A DNA stretch of 64,000 bases, taken from assembly GCA_900110015.1 (NCBI GenBank), contig FOCD01000002.1, positions 620,001 through 684,000 on the forward strand. Direction: 5' to 3'. Numbering within the stretch: the first letter of the stretch is position 1; every line of letters starts with the position of its first letter. The translations under genes were made by a program, and so were the position numbers. The stretch is from Terribacillus saccharophilus (GTDB taxonomy: Bacteria > Bacillota > Bacilli > Bacillales > Amphibacillaceae). Of this stretch, positions 42,586-50,975 are shown in pieces. Under the pieces are notes generated by a model. It searched no databases. It had not been told where the DNA came from and saw only the letters and a program-made list of their open reading frames with translations.

Positions 42586-43617
42586 TCACTCCTTTACTGC
42601 GGGCATCTGCTGTGTTGTACAATGTACATTTCCGCCCTCTTTGATGATAGCTAGTCCATCAATTGTACGAATTCGGCGATCCGGATACTGCTCTTGCAGC
42701 AGCTTGATTGCCCGCTCATCCGTTCCTGCTGCGGTATTACCGAAAACAGGAAGGATAATGCCTCCGTTTACAAAATAGAAATTAATATAACTCAATGTCA
42801 GACGTGTGTCGTTCCAAGTAGCCTTCGGCGGCTGCTGGATAGCAATCACTTCGATCTGCCGTCCTTTTGCATCTTTTGTTTCATCCAGAATCCGCAGATT
42901 CTCTTGGGTGATCTCATAATTCTCATCTTCAGGGTCATCTGTCACTTGCAACAGCAGTTTACCTGGTGCGGCGAAGCAAGCGATATTATCGACATGTCCA
43001 TCCGTTTCATCTCCAGCTACACCTCGTTTCAGCCAAATCACTTTATCAATCCCTAGGTATTGACGAAGATATGCTTCGATATCCTCTTTGGAAAGGTCTG
43101 AATTTCGGTTCGGGTTCAAAAGGCATTCTTCTGTTGTGATTAATGTCCCTTCCCCATCAACGTGAATAGATCCACCTTCTAATACTAATGGAGCATCCAA
43201 TTGTTTCACACCAAAATGATCCAAAACAGCGGGTGCTACGGCATCATCAAGATCCCAAGGAAAGTATTTTTCTCCCCATGCATTAAAACGCCAGTTCACA
43301 CCAGCCAGTTTGCCAGCTTCATCCCTGACGAATGTCGGACCATTATCTCGAAGCCATGCATCGTTATGAGAAACCTCAAGTAATGTTACATTCTCATCTT
43401 GTCCTACATAAGCAGCTGCAGTGTCGCGATCCTTGGCGTTCACTAATACAGTGATCGGCTCGAATTCCGCAATCGCAAGAATTAGTTCTGCATAACCCTT
43501 ACAAACAGCTTCCCAATCCTCTGGGTAAACCATGGAATCCTTTACAGGCCAGCTGATCAGCGTACGCTCATGTTTCTCCCATTCAGGAGGCATTGTATAT
43601 GTTAAATGTTTTTCCAT
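42586..43617 (-). CDS. aguA: Agmatine deiminase
   Basis: Converts agmatine to N-carbamoylputrescine and ammonia. A 343-aa guanidine-modifying enzyme (PPC family): WLRDNGPTF, VLEGGSIHVDGEGTL, the GHVDN histidine motif, and nucleophile Cys333 in GGNVHCTTQQMP. First gene of the aguA-aguB pair. With the downstream amidase it makes putrescine from agmatine. No agmatine/putrescine antiporter or arginine decarboxylase is in view. Confidence 0.95.
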   Translation of the reverse strand: MEKHLTYTMPPEWEKHERTLISWPVKDSMVYPEDWEAVCKGYAELILAIAEFEPITVLVNAKDRDTAAAYVGQDENVTLLEVSHNDAWLRDNGPTFVRDEAGKLAGVNWRFNAWGEKYFPWDLDDAVAPAVLDHFGVKQLDAPLVLEGGSIHVDGEGTLITTEECLLNPNRNSDLSKEDIEAYLRQYLGIDKVIWLKRGVAGDETDGHVDNIACFAAPGKLLLQVTDDPEDENYEITQENLRILDETKDAKGRQIEVIAIQQPPKATWNDTRLTLSYINFYFVNGGIILPVFGNTAAGTDERAIKLLQEQYPDRRIRTIDGLAIIKEGGNVHCTTQQMPAVKE

Positions 43618-43694
43618 TTCGCATCACTCTTTATTATAGATTCTTTAAAACAGACTTTCCGGAATATCATATAACAAAAGCACCTGAACAACAA

Positions 43695-44510
43695 TCAAGA
43701 AGAAGGCTTTTTATGATAGATACCAGAAAATAATTGCTCACATTCATATAATGTTTTCTTAAGGGATGGGAAGTCTGATAAACAAAAATATAGACTGCGG
43801 ATGAACTGTTTAAAATTCGTGCGGATACGCAGGTTCGCTTCGGTTACTTCAGGCCAGAGGGCAATGACTACCGTTGTCTTTTCTTCAATCATGCATCCAA
43901 CCGTATCCGGAGACAGTCCATTACGTAAGGCAGAATGAATCGCTATCGTCATACGCTCGTCCTCTTCATGTGACAGTACATGATGAGGAAAAGCCATTTT
44001 GTTTATAATCACTGCCGCAAGCTGTCGGCGCTGATCATCAGACAGTTCATCCAATTGAATCAGCTCATCCAATGCATCGGCGGCATGAGCTAATGTATGC
44101 GACCATCCGTATGTTTCATCATAACCTTCTCCGGCAGTCTCTTGCCTGATATAAGCAAGAAGTGATTCATGAACTCGCCCCGTTACAGCCGAAGGAAGAA
44201 AAGCTTCCCTTTTATGCCGATATAATATCGCTGCAATCCACAGTGTTGTAAAACTTCTTGTGTATTTCTCTTCTTTAAATAAAAAACGTTCTGTTAAAAG
44301 CTCTTCGAGAATTTGAATCATCAATGTAGGAGGAACCAAACCTTCTGTGATCCAATTTCCCGCTAATCCATAAATCAATCTGTCACGTAAGATTGGATCT
44401 GGGTCACCAATATACGGCAGCATAGATAATAGCAAATCATCTAAAGGAACAGCTGTTTCTTCATTATTAGCTAGTTCCGCAAGCTTTTGTTTTAAGACTC
44501 CTCTTTCCAT
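43695..44510 (-). CDS. DUF2785 domain-containing protein
   Basis: A 271-aa cytoplasmic, mostly helical protein with the pattern of DUF2785: LRDRLIYGLAGNWI near residue 50, YGWSHTLAHAADALDEL in the middle, then FPHHVLSHEEDERMTIAI. The His-rich WSHTLAHAAD segment is the most conserved-looking part. Function unknown. The ATG at 44510 follows GAGGGGG at 8 nt; the frame also has a TTG 8 codons earlier. It is not clearly in an operon. Confidence 0.75.
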   Translation of the reverse strand: MERGVLKQKLAELANNEETAVPLDDLLLSMLPYIGDPDPILRDRLIYGLAGNWITEGLVPPTLMIQILEELLTERFLFKEEKYTRSFTTLWIAAILYRHKREAFLPSAVTGRVHESLLAYIRQETAGEGYDETYGWSHTLAHAADALDELIQLDELSDDQRRQLAAVIINKMAFPHHVLSHEEDERMTIAIHSALRNGLSPDTVGCMIEEKTTVVIALWPEVTEANLRIRTNFKQFIRSLYFCLSDFPSLKKTLYECEQLFSGIYHKKPSS

Positions 44511-44542
44511 TCCACCATCCCCCTCACCGCCCAAATTATACC

Positions 44543-44573
44543 ATTAAAAAACGAAGGAATTCTCCTTCGTTCA
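44543..44573 (-). terminator. Terminator of the YitT-family gene
   Basis: Stem AACGAAGGA/TCCTTCGTT (44547-44571), followed by T6 on the minus strand. Confidence 0.85.
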
Positions 44574-45212
44574 CTCTGCTGCTTGTGCAACTGGTACTGC
44601 ATTCGGTTTTGGTAATGGTTTAGCGAACTTCTCTTTGAAGTAGCTGATAACAAATGAAGTAACTGCTATGGAAACAATGGAATAGATACCTTTGATAAGG
44701 CCAACTGAGTAAAGACTGACCATAACAACACAGAAATCAAAGATAAAGTTGATTGTCCCAGGATTTGTTCCGAAACGTTTCTGCAGGAACAAGGCGAGAA
44801 TATTTGCTCCTCCAAGCGATGCTTGGTTTGCAAAAAGGATGATCAAGCCAAATCCGACAATTAGGCCGCCAGCTACAGCTGCAACGATGCCCGGAAGTTC
44901 AATAGCGGGATAAAACGGATGGAGAAATGAGAACAACGTCAGGACTGATACAGATAGAATTGTAGTTACCGTAAAACGCCATCCCATATTGAAAAATGAA
45001 AAGATGTAGAATGGAATGTTGATGATAAAGAAGACGACACCGAAAGGCATAGACATGAGATATGATAATCCTAAGGAAAGCCCTGCTGTTCCACCTGTTA
45101 CCAACTCTGCACTTTTGAGCATATACAAGCCGATGCTGGCCAGGAAACAGCCGAGAACGATTTTCAAATATTTTTGCGGCAAACGAATTGCTCCTCTCCA
45201 AGTAAAATCCAT
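44571..45212 (-). CDS. YitT family membrane protein
   Basis: A 213-aa protein with five to six helices: ELVTGGTAGLSLGLSYLM near residue 40 and NQASLGGANILALFLQKRFG in the middle are family signatures. It lacks the C-terminal DUF2179 domain (about 80 residues) of full-length YitT proteins, so it is the short form. Function unknown. Divergent from an Lrp-type regulator, with a 21-bp palindrome between them. Confidence 0.83.
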   Translation of the reverse strand: MDFTWRGAIRLPQKYLKIVLGCFLASIGLYMLKSAELVTGGTAGLSLGLSYLMSMPFGVVFFIINIPFYIFSFFNMGWRFTVTTILSVSVLTLFSFLHPFYPAIELPGIVAAVAGGLIVGFGLIILFANQASLGGANILALFLQKRFGTNPGTINFIFDFCVVMVSLYSVGLIKGIYSIVSIAVTSFVISYFKEKFAKPLPKPNAVPVAQAAE

Positions 45213-45278
45213 GTTGAAACACGCCCAATATGGACTATGTGAGCGCTTATAATCACGACATCCTGTATCTTCACTTTC

Positions 45279-45299
45279 TATGTTAGAATAAATAACATA
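45279..45299. promoter_or_regulatory. Palindrome between yitT-like and lrp-like genes
   Basis: TATGTTA-7 nt-TAACATA, perfect 7-bp arms. Its position suggests an operator for the adjacent Lrp-family regulator. A second small hairpin, TGCAGG/CCTGCA (45359-45375), sits in the regulator's leader. Confidence 0.4.
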
Positions 45300-45395
45300 A
45301 GAAATGAATAGATTTTTGCAGGCAATATCTCGATTTAAGTTTCATAATGAAAATTATATGCAGGACTCACCTGCAATGTGAAAGGAAGGGTATAT

Positions 45396-45839
45396 ATGGA
45401 TCACATCGATCGTACGCTGCTGGAGCTGTTGCAGCATGATGGCCGGATAACAATTAGTGAATTATCCAAGAAGCTTGCTTTAAGCAGGCCGAGTGTTTCA
45501 GAGCGGATGGCAAGGCTTGAGGAGCGCGGTGTCATCGAGCATTACACAGCCCGAGTAGCGCATGCGAAGGTTGGACTGGATATCCTGCTGTTCATCCAGG
45601 TTAGTGAATTGAAGATCCCTCATTTGGAGTTTGAAAATCTGATTGCAAAAGAAGAAGCTGTGCTTGAATGCCACCGGGTGACCGGACCGATCAATTATTT
45701 GCTCAAGGCAGCAGTCCCTGACATGAACGGCATGCGTGAATTAATTGATCGGCTGATTCCGTATGGGGCATTCAATACATCAACTGTACTGACATCTCCG
45801 GTAGCTTATCGAGCTTTGCTGCCTAGGGAAGATCAGTAA
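45396..45839 (+). CDS. Lrp/AsnC family transcriptional regulator
   Basis: A 147-aa protein: N-terminal winged helix (MDHIDRTLLELLQHDGRITI, then LSRPSVSERMARLEERGVI) and a C-terminal RAM/AsnC ligand-binding domain with VTGPINYLLKAAV. The ATG at 45396 has AAAGGAAGG 6 nt before it. It converges on the aminopropyltransferase gene and overlaps its 3' end by 7 nt. Possible targets are itself and the divergent YitT-type gene; the effector amino acid is unknown. Confidence 0.87.
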   Translation: MDHIDRTLLELLQHDGRITISELSKKLALSRPSVSERMARLEERGVIEHYTARVAHAKVGLDILLFIQVSELKIPHLEFENLIAKEEAVLECHRVTGPINYLLKAAVPDMNGMRELIDRLIPYGAFNTSTVLTSPVAYRALLPREDQ

Positions 45840-47383
45840 TGCTTCCATTCCTGTTGATAGATTTCGATCAAATGAGGATCAACTAATGTATTGGGGCGAA
45901 GTGTTACTTTCTCTCCATCTGCATTGGTGATTTCTTTATCCTCATCCTTCCCGAATTCTGTCATTCCAGGAATCATAGACGATTTTAAGTATTCGGTCGG
46001 TACAGTAACCTCTAGACTTTCTGGGTCGATTGGATTTCTGCTGGCCATGACAAAGCCCCAATTACCGAAACTCGGCACATCCAGATGCAGGTTTTCCGTT
46101 TCCAGCCCTGTTGCGCGGATCGTTTCGTCAATTGTCCAATAAGATTCAGTTGCGAACACCGGACTGGTCGCCTGAACGATCATCGCTCCCTCCGGATGCA
46201 TGTGATTGCGAACCAAAGAGTAGAATTCCTCGGTATACAGCTTGTTCAAGCTCTCATCATTCGGATCGGGCAAATCGACGATGATAACGTCATAGACTTG
46301 GTCTGTTTCCTTCAAGTAAGTGAATGCATCCTGATTATGGATAGTAACTTTGTCATTCAGCAATGAGCGATTGTTCAAGTCGAGCAGCCTCGGCTCCGTT
46401 TCCGCCATTTCTGTAACAGCAGGGTCGAGGTCGACCAAGGTAATATCCTGAACATCATCATATTTCAGAATCTCATTTGCCGCTAAGCCATCCCCTCCCC
46501 CAAGTATGAGCACGTGATCATGCTGTTTGGCTTGGGACATGACCGGGTGGACAAGTGCATCGTGATAGCGATGCTGATCGAACGAACTAAACTGTAATCC
46601 GCCATTCAAATACAGCCGCAGATCATCTCCATCCTGGGTTAGAATGATTTTCTGATATTGGCTTTGTTCCATGTGAATGATTGGATCCTCATAAAGCTTC
46701 TGCTCGAATGAAAATGCCGTTGCCTCTCCAAAAAAGACTCCAAGTATGAGCAGAATTCCGATAACTACACCAACTGCAACATGCAAGGCAAACCGTTTAA
46801 CTTCTTCCCGGAATAACCAAAGGACGACAAGTGCAACTACTAAATTGACTAGACCGACTAAAAAGGCTGATTTAACAATCCCAAATTGCGGGCGCAGCAA
46901 GAAGGCGAAAAGGAGACCACCGATCAGACCGCCTGCATAATCACTGAAAAGGACACGTGCTGTACTGCGGCCGATTGTCTCTCCGATCTCATTTGCTTTC
47001 CTGATGAGAATCGGCAGCTCTACTCCAGTTAGCGCACCAACGATTATTGTGACGAAATAGAGATAGAATGCATCTGTTCCGTCAGGAGTATATGCTGTGA
47101 TTCCAAACATTGTAAAACTCGAAAAGCCCCCGATCAAGGCAACGAAAAATTCAATATAAATGAATGCTAGAATTAGTCGCTTCGTCACACGTTCACTTAT
47201 GCTGGCACCAATCCCCATACCAGTCAAAAACAAAGAGATGGTGAGTGTATATTGCTTCACACCATCTCCAAGAATATAGGACCCAAGAGCCCCGAACAAG
47301 ACTTCAAAAATAATACCGCAAATGGAAACGATACCGGAAGCCCAATAAATGAATGAGGTTTTATTTGTTACTTTCTGCTGCAT
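45833..47383 (-). CDS. Polyamine aminopropyltransferase with N-terminal membrane domain
   Basis: A 516-aa fusion. Residues about 10-215 form seven membrane helices like those of membrane-bound spermidine synthase relatives (IFEVLFGALGSYILGD, LTGVELPILIRKANE). Residues 230-500 are a spermidine-synthase domain: QYQKIILTQDGDDLRLYLNG, AdoMet loop VLILGGGDGLAANEILKY and catalytic DLPDPNDESLNKLYTEEFYS. It may add aminopropyl groups to putrescine or another amine at the membrane. The second in-frame ATG is preferred, 9 nt after GGAG. Last gene of the PspA operon; the DUF350 gene is 27 nt upstream. Confidence 0.85.
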   Translation of the reverse strand: MQQKVTNKTSFIYWASGIVSICGIIFEVLFGALGSYILGDGVKQYTLTISLFLTGMGIGASISERVTKRLILAFIYIEFFVALIGGFSSFTMFGITAYTPDGTDAFYLYFVTIIVGALTGVELPILIRKANEIGETIGRSTARVLFSDYAGGLIGGLLFAFLLRPQFGIVKSAFLVGLVNLVVALVVLWLFREEVKRFALHVAVGVVIGILLILGVFFGEATAFSFEQKLYEDPIIHMEQSQYQKIILTQDGDDLRLYLNGGLQFSSFDQHRYHDALVHPVMSQAKQHDHVLILGGGDGLAANEILKYDDVQDITLVDLDPAVTEMAETEPRLLDLNNRSLLNDKVTIHNQDAFTYLKETDQVYDVIIVDLPDPNDESLNKLYTEEFYSLVRNHMHPEGAMIVQATSPVFATESYWTIDETIRATGLETENLHLDVPSFGNWGFVMASRNPIDPESLEVTVPTEYLKSSMIPGMTEFGKDEDKEITNADGEKVTLRPNTLVDPHLIEIYQQEWKHY

Positions 47384-47410
47384 GTCTTTCATCTCCGAAC
47401 TGCTTTTAGC

Positions 47411-47806
47411 TTACGTAATAGACGCCCCGATGACGAACCCAAGCCCAACAGAAACCGCTAAGGATATAATTCCGACTGCGACATTGTTTTCTTTCAGCTT
47501 GGATTGAACAGAAAAGCGCCGTGTCACACCTTCAAATACGAAGTAGGCAATCATCTGCAGAACGACACCATATGCGCCCCAGATAAGCGTTTCCCAAAGT
47601 TCACTGCTGTGATAAATAGAGAATGACAGCACAAGACAGATACCGATAATCTTACCGCCAATCGATAAAGCCACAGCTGTATTGCCCTTTTCAATTTCTT
47701 CCCAGTCCCTGTACTTATGCGTGATCAGTTCAAAGATGATAAGTCCGATGATGACGATCACAACTGCAATGATAAAGTATAGAAAAGTCGATAAAAATGG
47801 ATTCAT
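47411..47806 (-). CDS. DUF350 domain-containing membrane protein
   Basis: A 131-aa protein with four helices: FLYFIIAVVIVIIGLIIFEL, IIGICLVLSFSIYHS, LIWGAYGVVLQMIAYFVFEG and ISLAVSVGLGFVIGASIT. DUF350 (YjfL-like) proteins are often next to PspA-family genes. AAGGAGG lies 8 nt before the ATG. It sits between the DUF4247 lipoprotein and the aminopropyltransferase, 26 nt and 27 nt apart. Biochemical role unknown. Confidence 0.85.
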   Translation of the reverse strand: MNPFLSTFLYFIIAVVIVIIGLIIFELITHKYRDWEEIEKGNTAVALSIGGKIIGICLVLSFSIYHSSELWETLIWGAYGVVLQMIAYFVFEGVTRRFSVQSKLKENNVAVGIISLAVSVGLGFVIGASIT

Positions 47807-47832
47807 GATTCTATGCCTCCTTATAGGTTTGT

Positions 47833-48486
47833 TTATTTACCTGCATCCGGTCCGCCGCCCCGGTAGTTAGACGTTCCGCGTCTTGTACTGCTGCCGCCTG
47901 AGCCACCGCCATCATCATTCGACCGATATGTCGACGTGTAACCGCCATAACAGCCGCCGCTCTGACAAGTATCCATTCTGTTCTGTCTCCAATTGTTGCC
48001 GAAGAGAGAATTCAACAGAGCAAATGTAAAGAATGTATTTAAATAGTTCGGTGAGTAGTTATTCCGCACAAATGTCCGGTCCGCTACTTCTATTAATGTG
48101 ACATCTCCATCTTCATCACTCGGTTTCAAGGTTATGAAGACATCGTCATAAATCATTATCTGCTGTCCGTTCTTCTTGTCACTGATTTCATCAGGTCCTT
48201 CGGTTTGCTTGAACAACTCTTCCAATTCGTCTACTGTATAAAGGCGCGTTGCATACACATTTGCACTGCCACGTCTTTCACCGGAAATAACATCGAGTAA
48301 ATAGAAGTTATTATCGATCAATGTTTCGATGGATTCCCCTACACTATTCTCAAACTCAGAGGTAACAGTCTCCTTATCTGGTTCATCCGGTATATCGCTG
48401 ACAGAAGCAGTTTGCTCATCGGAATTACCGCATCCAGCCAAAATAAGAACAAATACAAGGCAAAAACCAGCCAGCCAGTATTTCAT
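47833..48486 (-). CDS. DUF4247 domain-containing lipoprotein
   Basis: A 217-aa putative lipoprotein: MKYWLAGFCLVFVLILAGC signal with Cys19, an Asp/Glu-rich linker, a folded domain (about 45-150, NNFYLLDVISGERRGSANVYATR) and a Gly/Ser/Arg-rich C-terminal tail with Cys pair CQSGGCYGG. The ATG at 48486 has GGGAGGAG upstream. It lies outside the membrane and is the only exported member of the PspA operon. Function unknown. Confidence 0.78.
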   Translation of the reverse strand: MKYWLAGFCLVFVLILAGCGNSDEQTASVSDIPDEPDKETVTSEFENSVGESIETLIDNNFYLLDVISGERRGSANVYATRLYTVDELEELFKQTEGPDEISDKKNGQQIMIYDDVFITLKPSDEDGDVTLIEVADRTFVRNNYSPNYLNTFFTFALLNSLFGNNWRQNRMDTCQSGGCYGGYTSTYRSNDDGGGSGGSSTRRGTSNYRGGGPDAGK

Positions 48487-48533
48487 GAAGGCTCCTCCCT
48501 TCTTATTGATTTCCATATGTAAAGCAGACAGAC

Positions 48534-48560
48534 GAAAACCCTTGCTTCACGCAAGGGTCA
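48534..48560 (-). terminator. Weak internal terminator between pspA and the DUF4247 gene
   Basis: Stem ACCCTTGC/GCAAGGGT with a 5-nt loop, followed by only four T residues before CG. It could lower expression of the three downstream genes relative to pspA. Confidence 0.6.
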
Positions 48561-48582
48561 GCCTGCCGATGGCTATGGCTGC

Positions 48583-49251
48583 TTATTCTTTACCCATTTT
48601 CTTTTTCAAAGCAGCTAACTCGTCGTCGACACCATTCTTATCAAGAGCAGCGAATTCATCATCTAAAGAACGATTGGACCGGGACATATCCTCACTCGTC
48701 TCAGCCTCTGCTTCATACTGCAATACTTTTTCTTCCATACGCTCGAAGCCACCGCGGGACTCGTCACTGCCAATATTGGACATTGTTCGGTTCATCTTCG
48801 TACGTGTTTTGGCAGATTCCGCACGTGCTTTCAAGGAATCTTTCTTCAGCTTCATTTCAGCATATTCTTTTTTCATTTCATCTAATTTCTGACGAATGGA
48901 CGCTACATCGCTGGATGCGCGCTCCCAAGATGCGTAAAGTGAATCAGCTGTCTGCTGATGCGTCTGCTTATCTTCCAAAGCTCTGCGCGCTAAATCATCA
49001 TTACCAGCTTCGATTGCTGTCTCAGCCTGCTTCTGACGTTTATCTGCCATTGCCTTGGCATCATCGTATTTGCGTTTCAGCATCTTTTCATTGGCGATTT
49101 GCTTCGCTACCGCAGTTTCTGCTTCACGAATATCTGCTTCCATGTCACGCATGAACTGATCAAGCATTTTCACCGGGTCTTCTGCTTTATCCAGCATTGC
49201 ATTCAATTCTGAGCTTACGACTGTTTTTACACGGTTAAAAAATTTAAACAT
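48583..49251 (-). CDS. pspA: PspA/IM30 family envelope-stress protein
   Basis: A 222-aa ESCRT-III-like protein that coats and stabilises stressed membrane. The N-terminal amphipathic helix is MFKFFNRVKTVVSSELNAM, then LDKAEDPVKMLDQFMRDME, the family hallmark, and four long coiled-coil helices to about residue 190. The acidic/basic tail ends ALKKKMGKE. Length matches Bacillus PspA/LiaH. It is the second gene of the operon, 24 nt after the DUF4178 gene, under the ECF promoter. Confidence 0.94.
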   Translation of the reverse strand: MFKFFNRVKTVVSSELNAMLDKAEDPVKMLDQFMRDMEADIREAETAVAKQIANEKMLKRKYDDAKAMADKRQKQAETAIEAGNDDLARRALEDKQTHQQTADSLYASWERASSDVASIRQKLDEMKKEYAEMKLKKDSLKARAESAKTRTKMNRTMSNIGSDESRGGFERMEEKVLQYEAEAETSEDMSRSNRSLDDEFAALDKNGVDDELAALKKKMGKE

Positions 49252-49275
49252 AACAATTCGCTCCCTTTAATTAAT

Positions 49276-49788
49276 TTAATTTGAACCCGCAATGATTTTA
49301 ATTTCACGCGGTTTTATTTCGTAGCCATAGCTGACTTCAATTTCGCTTCCCCAGCCTTCCAGACCAAGGAAATGCTCTTCATCCTCATCATAATAATCAG
49401 CAAAATGGACGATTGAGCCGTTCACATTACGGCTTCTTCCTTCACCGACGACTCGTGCTTCACCTTGCTCATCAAGGAAGTAAGTCCGGCCTTCGTGCGT
49501 CAGTTGCTTCGGATATGGTTTTGATACCGAAAGCGGGATTTTTTTATATATACCCAGCTCCAGTTCATCATCCATTTCAGCCGACAGCCATATGGTCGTA
49601 TCCCCTTCCACCAGCTGGTAATCGAACCATTCATAATTCCCTTGTCGGGAAGTGATTTTTCCGACTACTTCATAGGTGACCAAGTCGTATTCGACGATGT
49701 CGCCCACTTGGATGGAAAGTGCATGACGTTCCCTTACAGCAGGACGCTCAGGGGACTTTTTCTTGAATATACGGGAAAGAATACCCAA
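49276..49788 (-). CDS. DUF4178 domain-containing protein
   Basis: A 170-aa soluble, beta-rich protein. After a basic N-terminus ([18 protein letters not shown]) comes the DUF4178 domain: [20 protein letters not shown], then [12 protein letters not shown] and the later [23 protein letters not shown] start; the ribosome binding site is not ideal (GGATGG 9 nt upstream). First gene of DUF4178-pspA-DUF4247-DUF350-aminopropyltransferase, 33 nt from the ECF-type -10. Function unknown. Confidence 0.82.
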   Translation of the reverse strand: MGILSRIFKKKSPERPAVRERHALSIQVGDIVEYDLVTYEVVGKITSRQGNYEWFDYQLVEGDTTIWLSAEMDDELELGIYKKIPLSVSKPYPKQLTHEGRTYFLDEQGEARVVGEGRSRNVNGSIVHFADYYDEDEEHFLGLEGWGSEIEVSYGYEIKPREIKIIAGSN

Positions 49789-49820
49789 AACCTTTCACCA
49801 TCCTCTTATCTTGTATCTTA

Positions 49821-49848
49821 TATACGTGCAGGGATACAGAAGGTTTCA
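49821..49848 (-). promoter_or_regulatory. ECF (sigma-W-like) promoter of the PspA operon
   Basis: On the minus strand TGAAAC (49843-49848), exactly 16 nt, CGTATA (49821-49826). This matches the sigma-W consensus TGAAAC-N16-CGTA without mismatch. B. subtilis pspA (ydjF) is also a sigma-W target. Confidence 0.85.
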
Positions 49849-49979
49849 AACTTTTTTCCTGCTTGTATCTAATTATACAGGTGTATAGCCGGACATGCAT
49901 GGACTTACTACGCAAAACAGGATTATCAGAGTCAAAAGAAGGGGAAAATAGCTACAGATTGTCACAAAGGAGAAATTGT

Positions 49980-50936
49980 ATGATCATCCGTTTCGGCTAC
50001 GTATCTACTGCATTGAATTTATATGAAGCATCACCAGCAAAGACTATGACATTCGCCAGATGGTCTAAGCTAGAAAAAGAAGAAAGATTGGCACAGCTGC
50101 ATGCTATCACTAAGGAAAACCTGGAGCGTACAATACGCATCCTTCACTACAATATTGCCCATCAAATCAAGCTTTACCGATTTTCTTCCTCGGTTGCACC
50201 ACTTGCGACCCACGAGGAAGTTGGATGGGATTATATCTCGCCCTTCACTGACTTGTATGAGGAGATTGGACGACTAGTGAGAGAATACGGCATCCGCGTA
50301 AGCTTTCATCCGAATCAGTTTACCCTTTTTACAAGCGATAAACCGCATATTACTTCAAATGCTGTTAAAGATATGCAATACCATTACAATATGCTGACTG
50401 CTATGGGTTTAGAAGAAGAAGCATATATCAACATTCATGTCGGCGGGGCATACGGGAACAAAGAACTTGCCTTGGAGCGTTTTCACGAAAACATCAAACA
50501 GCTTCCTGAGCCGATTAAGAAACAAATGACGTTGGAGAACGACGACAAGACGTATACAACAACTGAAACATTGGAGGTATGTGAGAAACACCAAATCCCA
50601 ATGATGTTCGATATCCATCATTACATGGCAAATCATACAGAAGAGGAGCCATTAGAAGAGATTCTTCCGCGTTTTATGGCTACATGGAAAGACCGTAAAC
50701 ATGTACCGAAAATCCACACTTCTTCTCCGAAATCCGAGAAGGCATATCGCAGCCATGCTGATTATGTAGATGTACAATTTCTGATGCCTTTGATTAAGCA
50801 TTTGAAAGAAATTGGCCAATCAGTGGATTTCATGATTGAAGCAAAACAGAAGGATAAAGCCGCATTGCAGCTGGCAGAGGATGTCGCTCGCATGCGGGGT
50901 GTGAAAAGAATTGGCGAGGCTACAGTAGAATTATAG
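49980..50936 (+). CDS. uvsE: UV damage endonuclease UvsE
   Basis: A 318-aa TIM-barrel nuclease that nicks 5' to UV photoproducts and abasic sites. It starts [20 protein letters not shown] and contains [47 protein letters not shown] and [12 protein letters not shown], with the metal-binding His, Glu and Asp of the family. It is very similar to B. subtilis YwjD. The ATG at 49980 is 7 nt after AAAGGAG; the frame is open 39 codons further upstream but those residues are unlike the family. Confidence 0.95.
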   Translation: MIIRFGYVSTALNLYEASPAKTMTFARWSKLEKEERLAQLHAITKENLERTIRILHYNIAHQIKLYRFSSSVAPLATHEEVGWDYISPFTDLYEEIGRLVREYGIRVSFHPNQFTLFTSDKPHITSNAVKDMQYHYNMLTAMGLEEEAYINIHVGGAYGNKELALERFHENIKQLPEPIKKQMTLENDDKTYTTTETLEVCEKHQIPMMFDIHHYMANHTEEEPLEEILPRFMATWKDRKHVPKIHTSSPKSEKAYRSHADYVDVQFLMPLIKHLKEIGQSVDFMIEAKQKDKAALQLAEDVARMRGVKRIGEATVEL

Positions 50937-50937
50937 G

Positions 50938-50975
50938 AAAACTGGCATTCCATCAGCGGAATGCCAGTTTTTATT
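50938..50975. terminator. Bidirectional terminator between uvsE and the S8 protease gene
   Basis: Stem AAACTGGCATTCC/GGAATGCCAGTTT with a 6-nt loop and T-runs both ways. Confidence 0.9.

Noticed and set aside
49863..49979. 39-codon N-terminal extension of uvsE
   Set aside because: The family starts at [12 protein letters not shown] residues and the ATG at 49980 has a strong SD; the extension covers the divergent ECF promoter region and has no SD.
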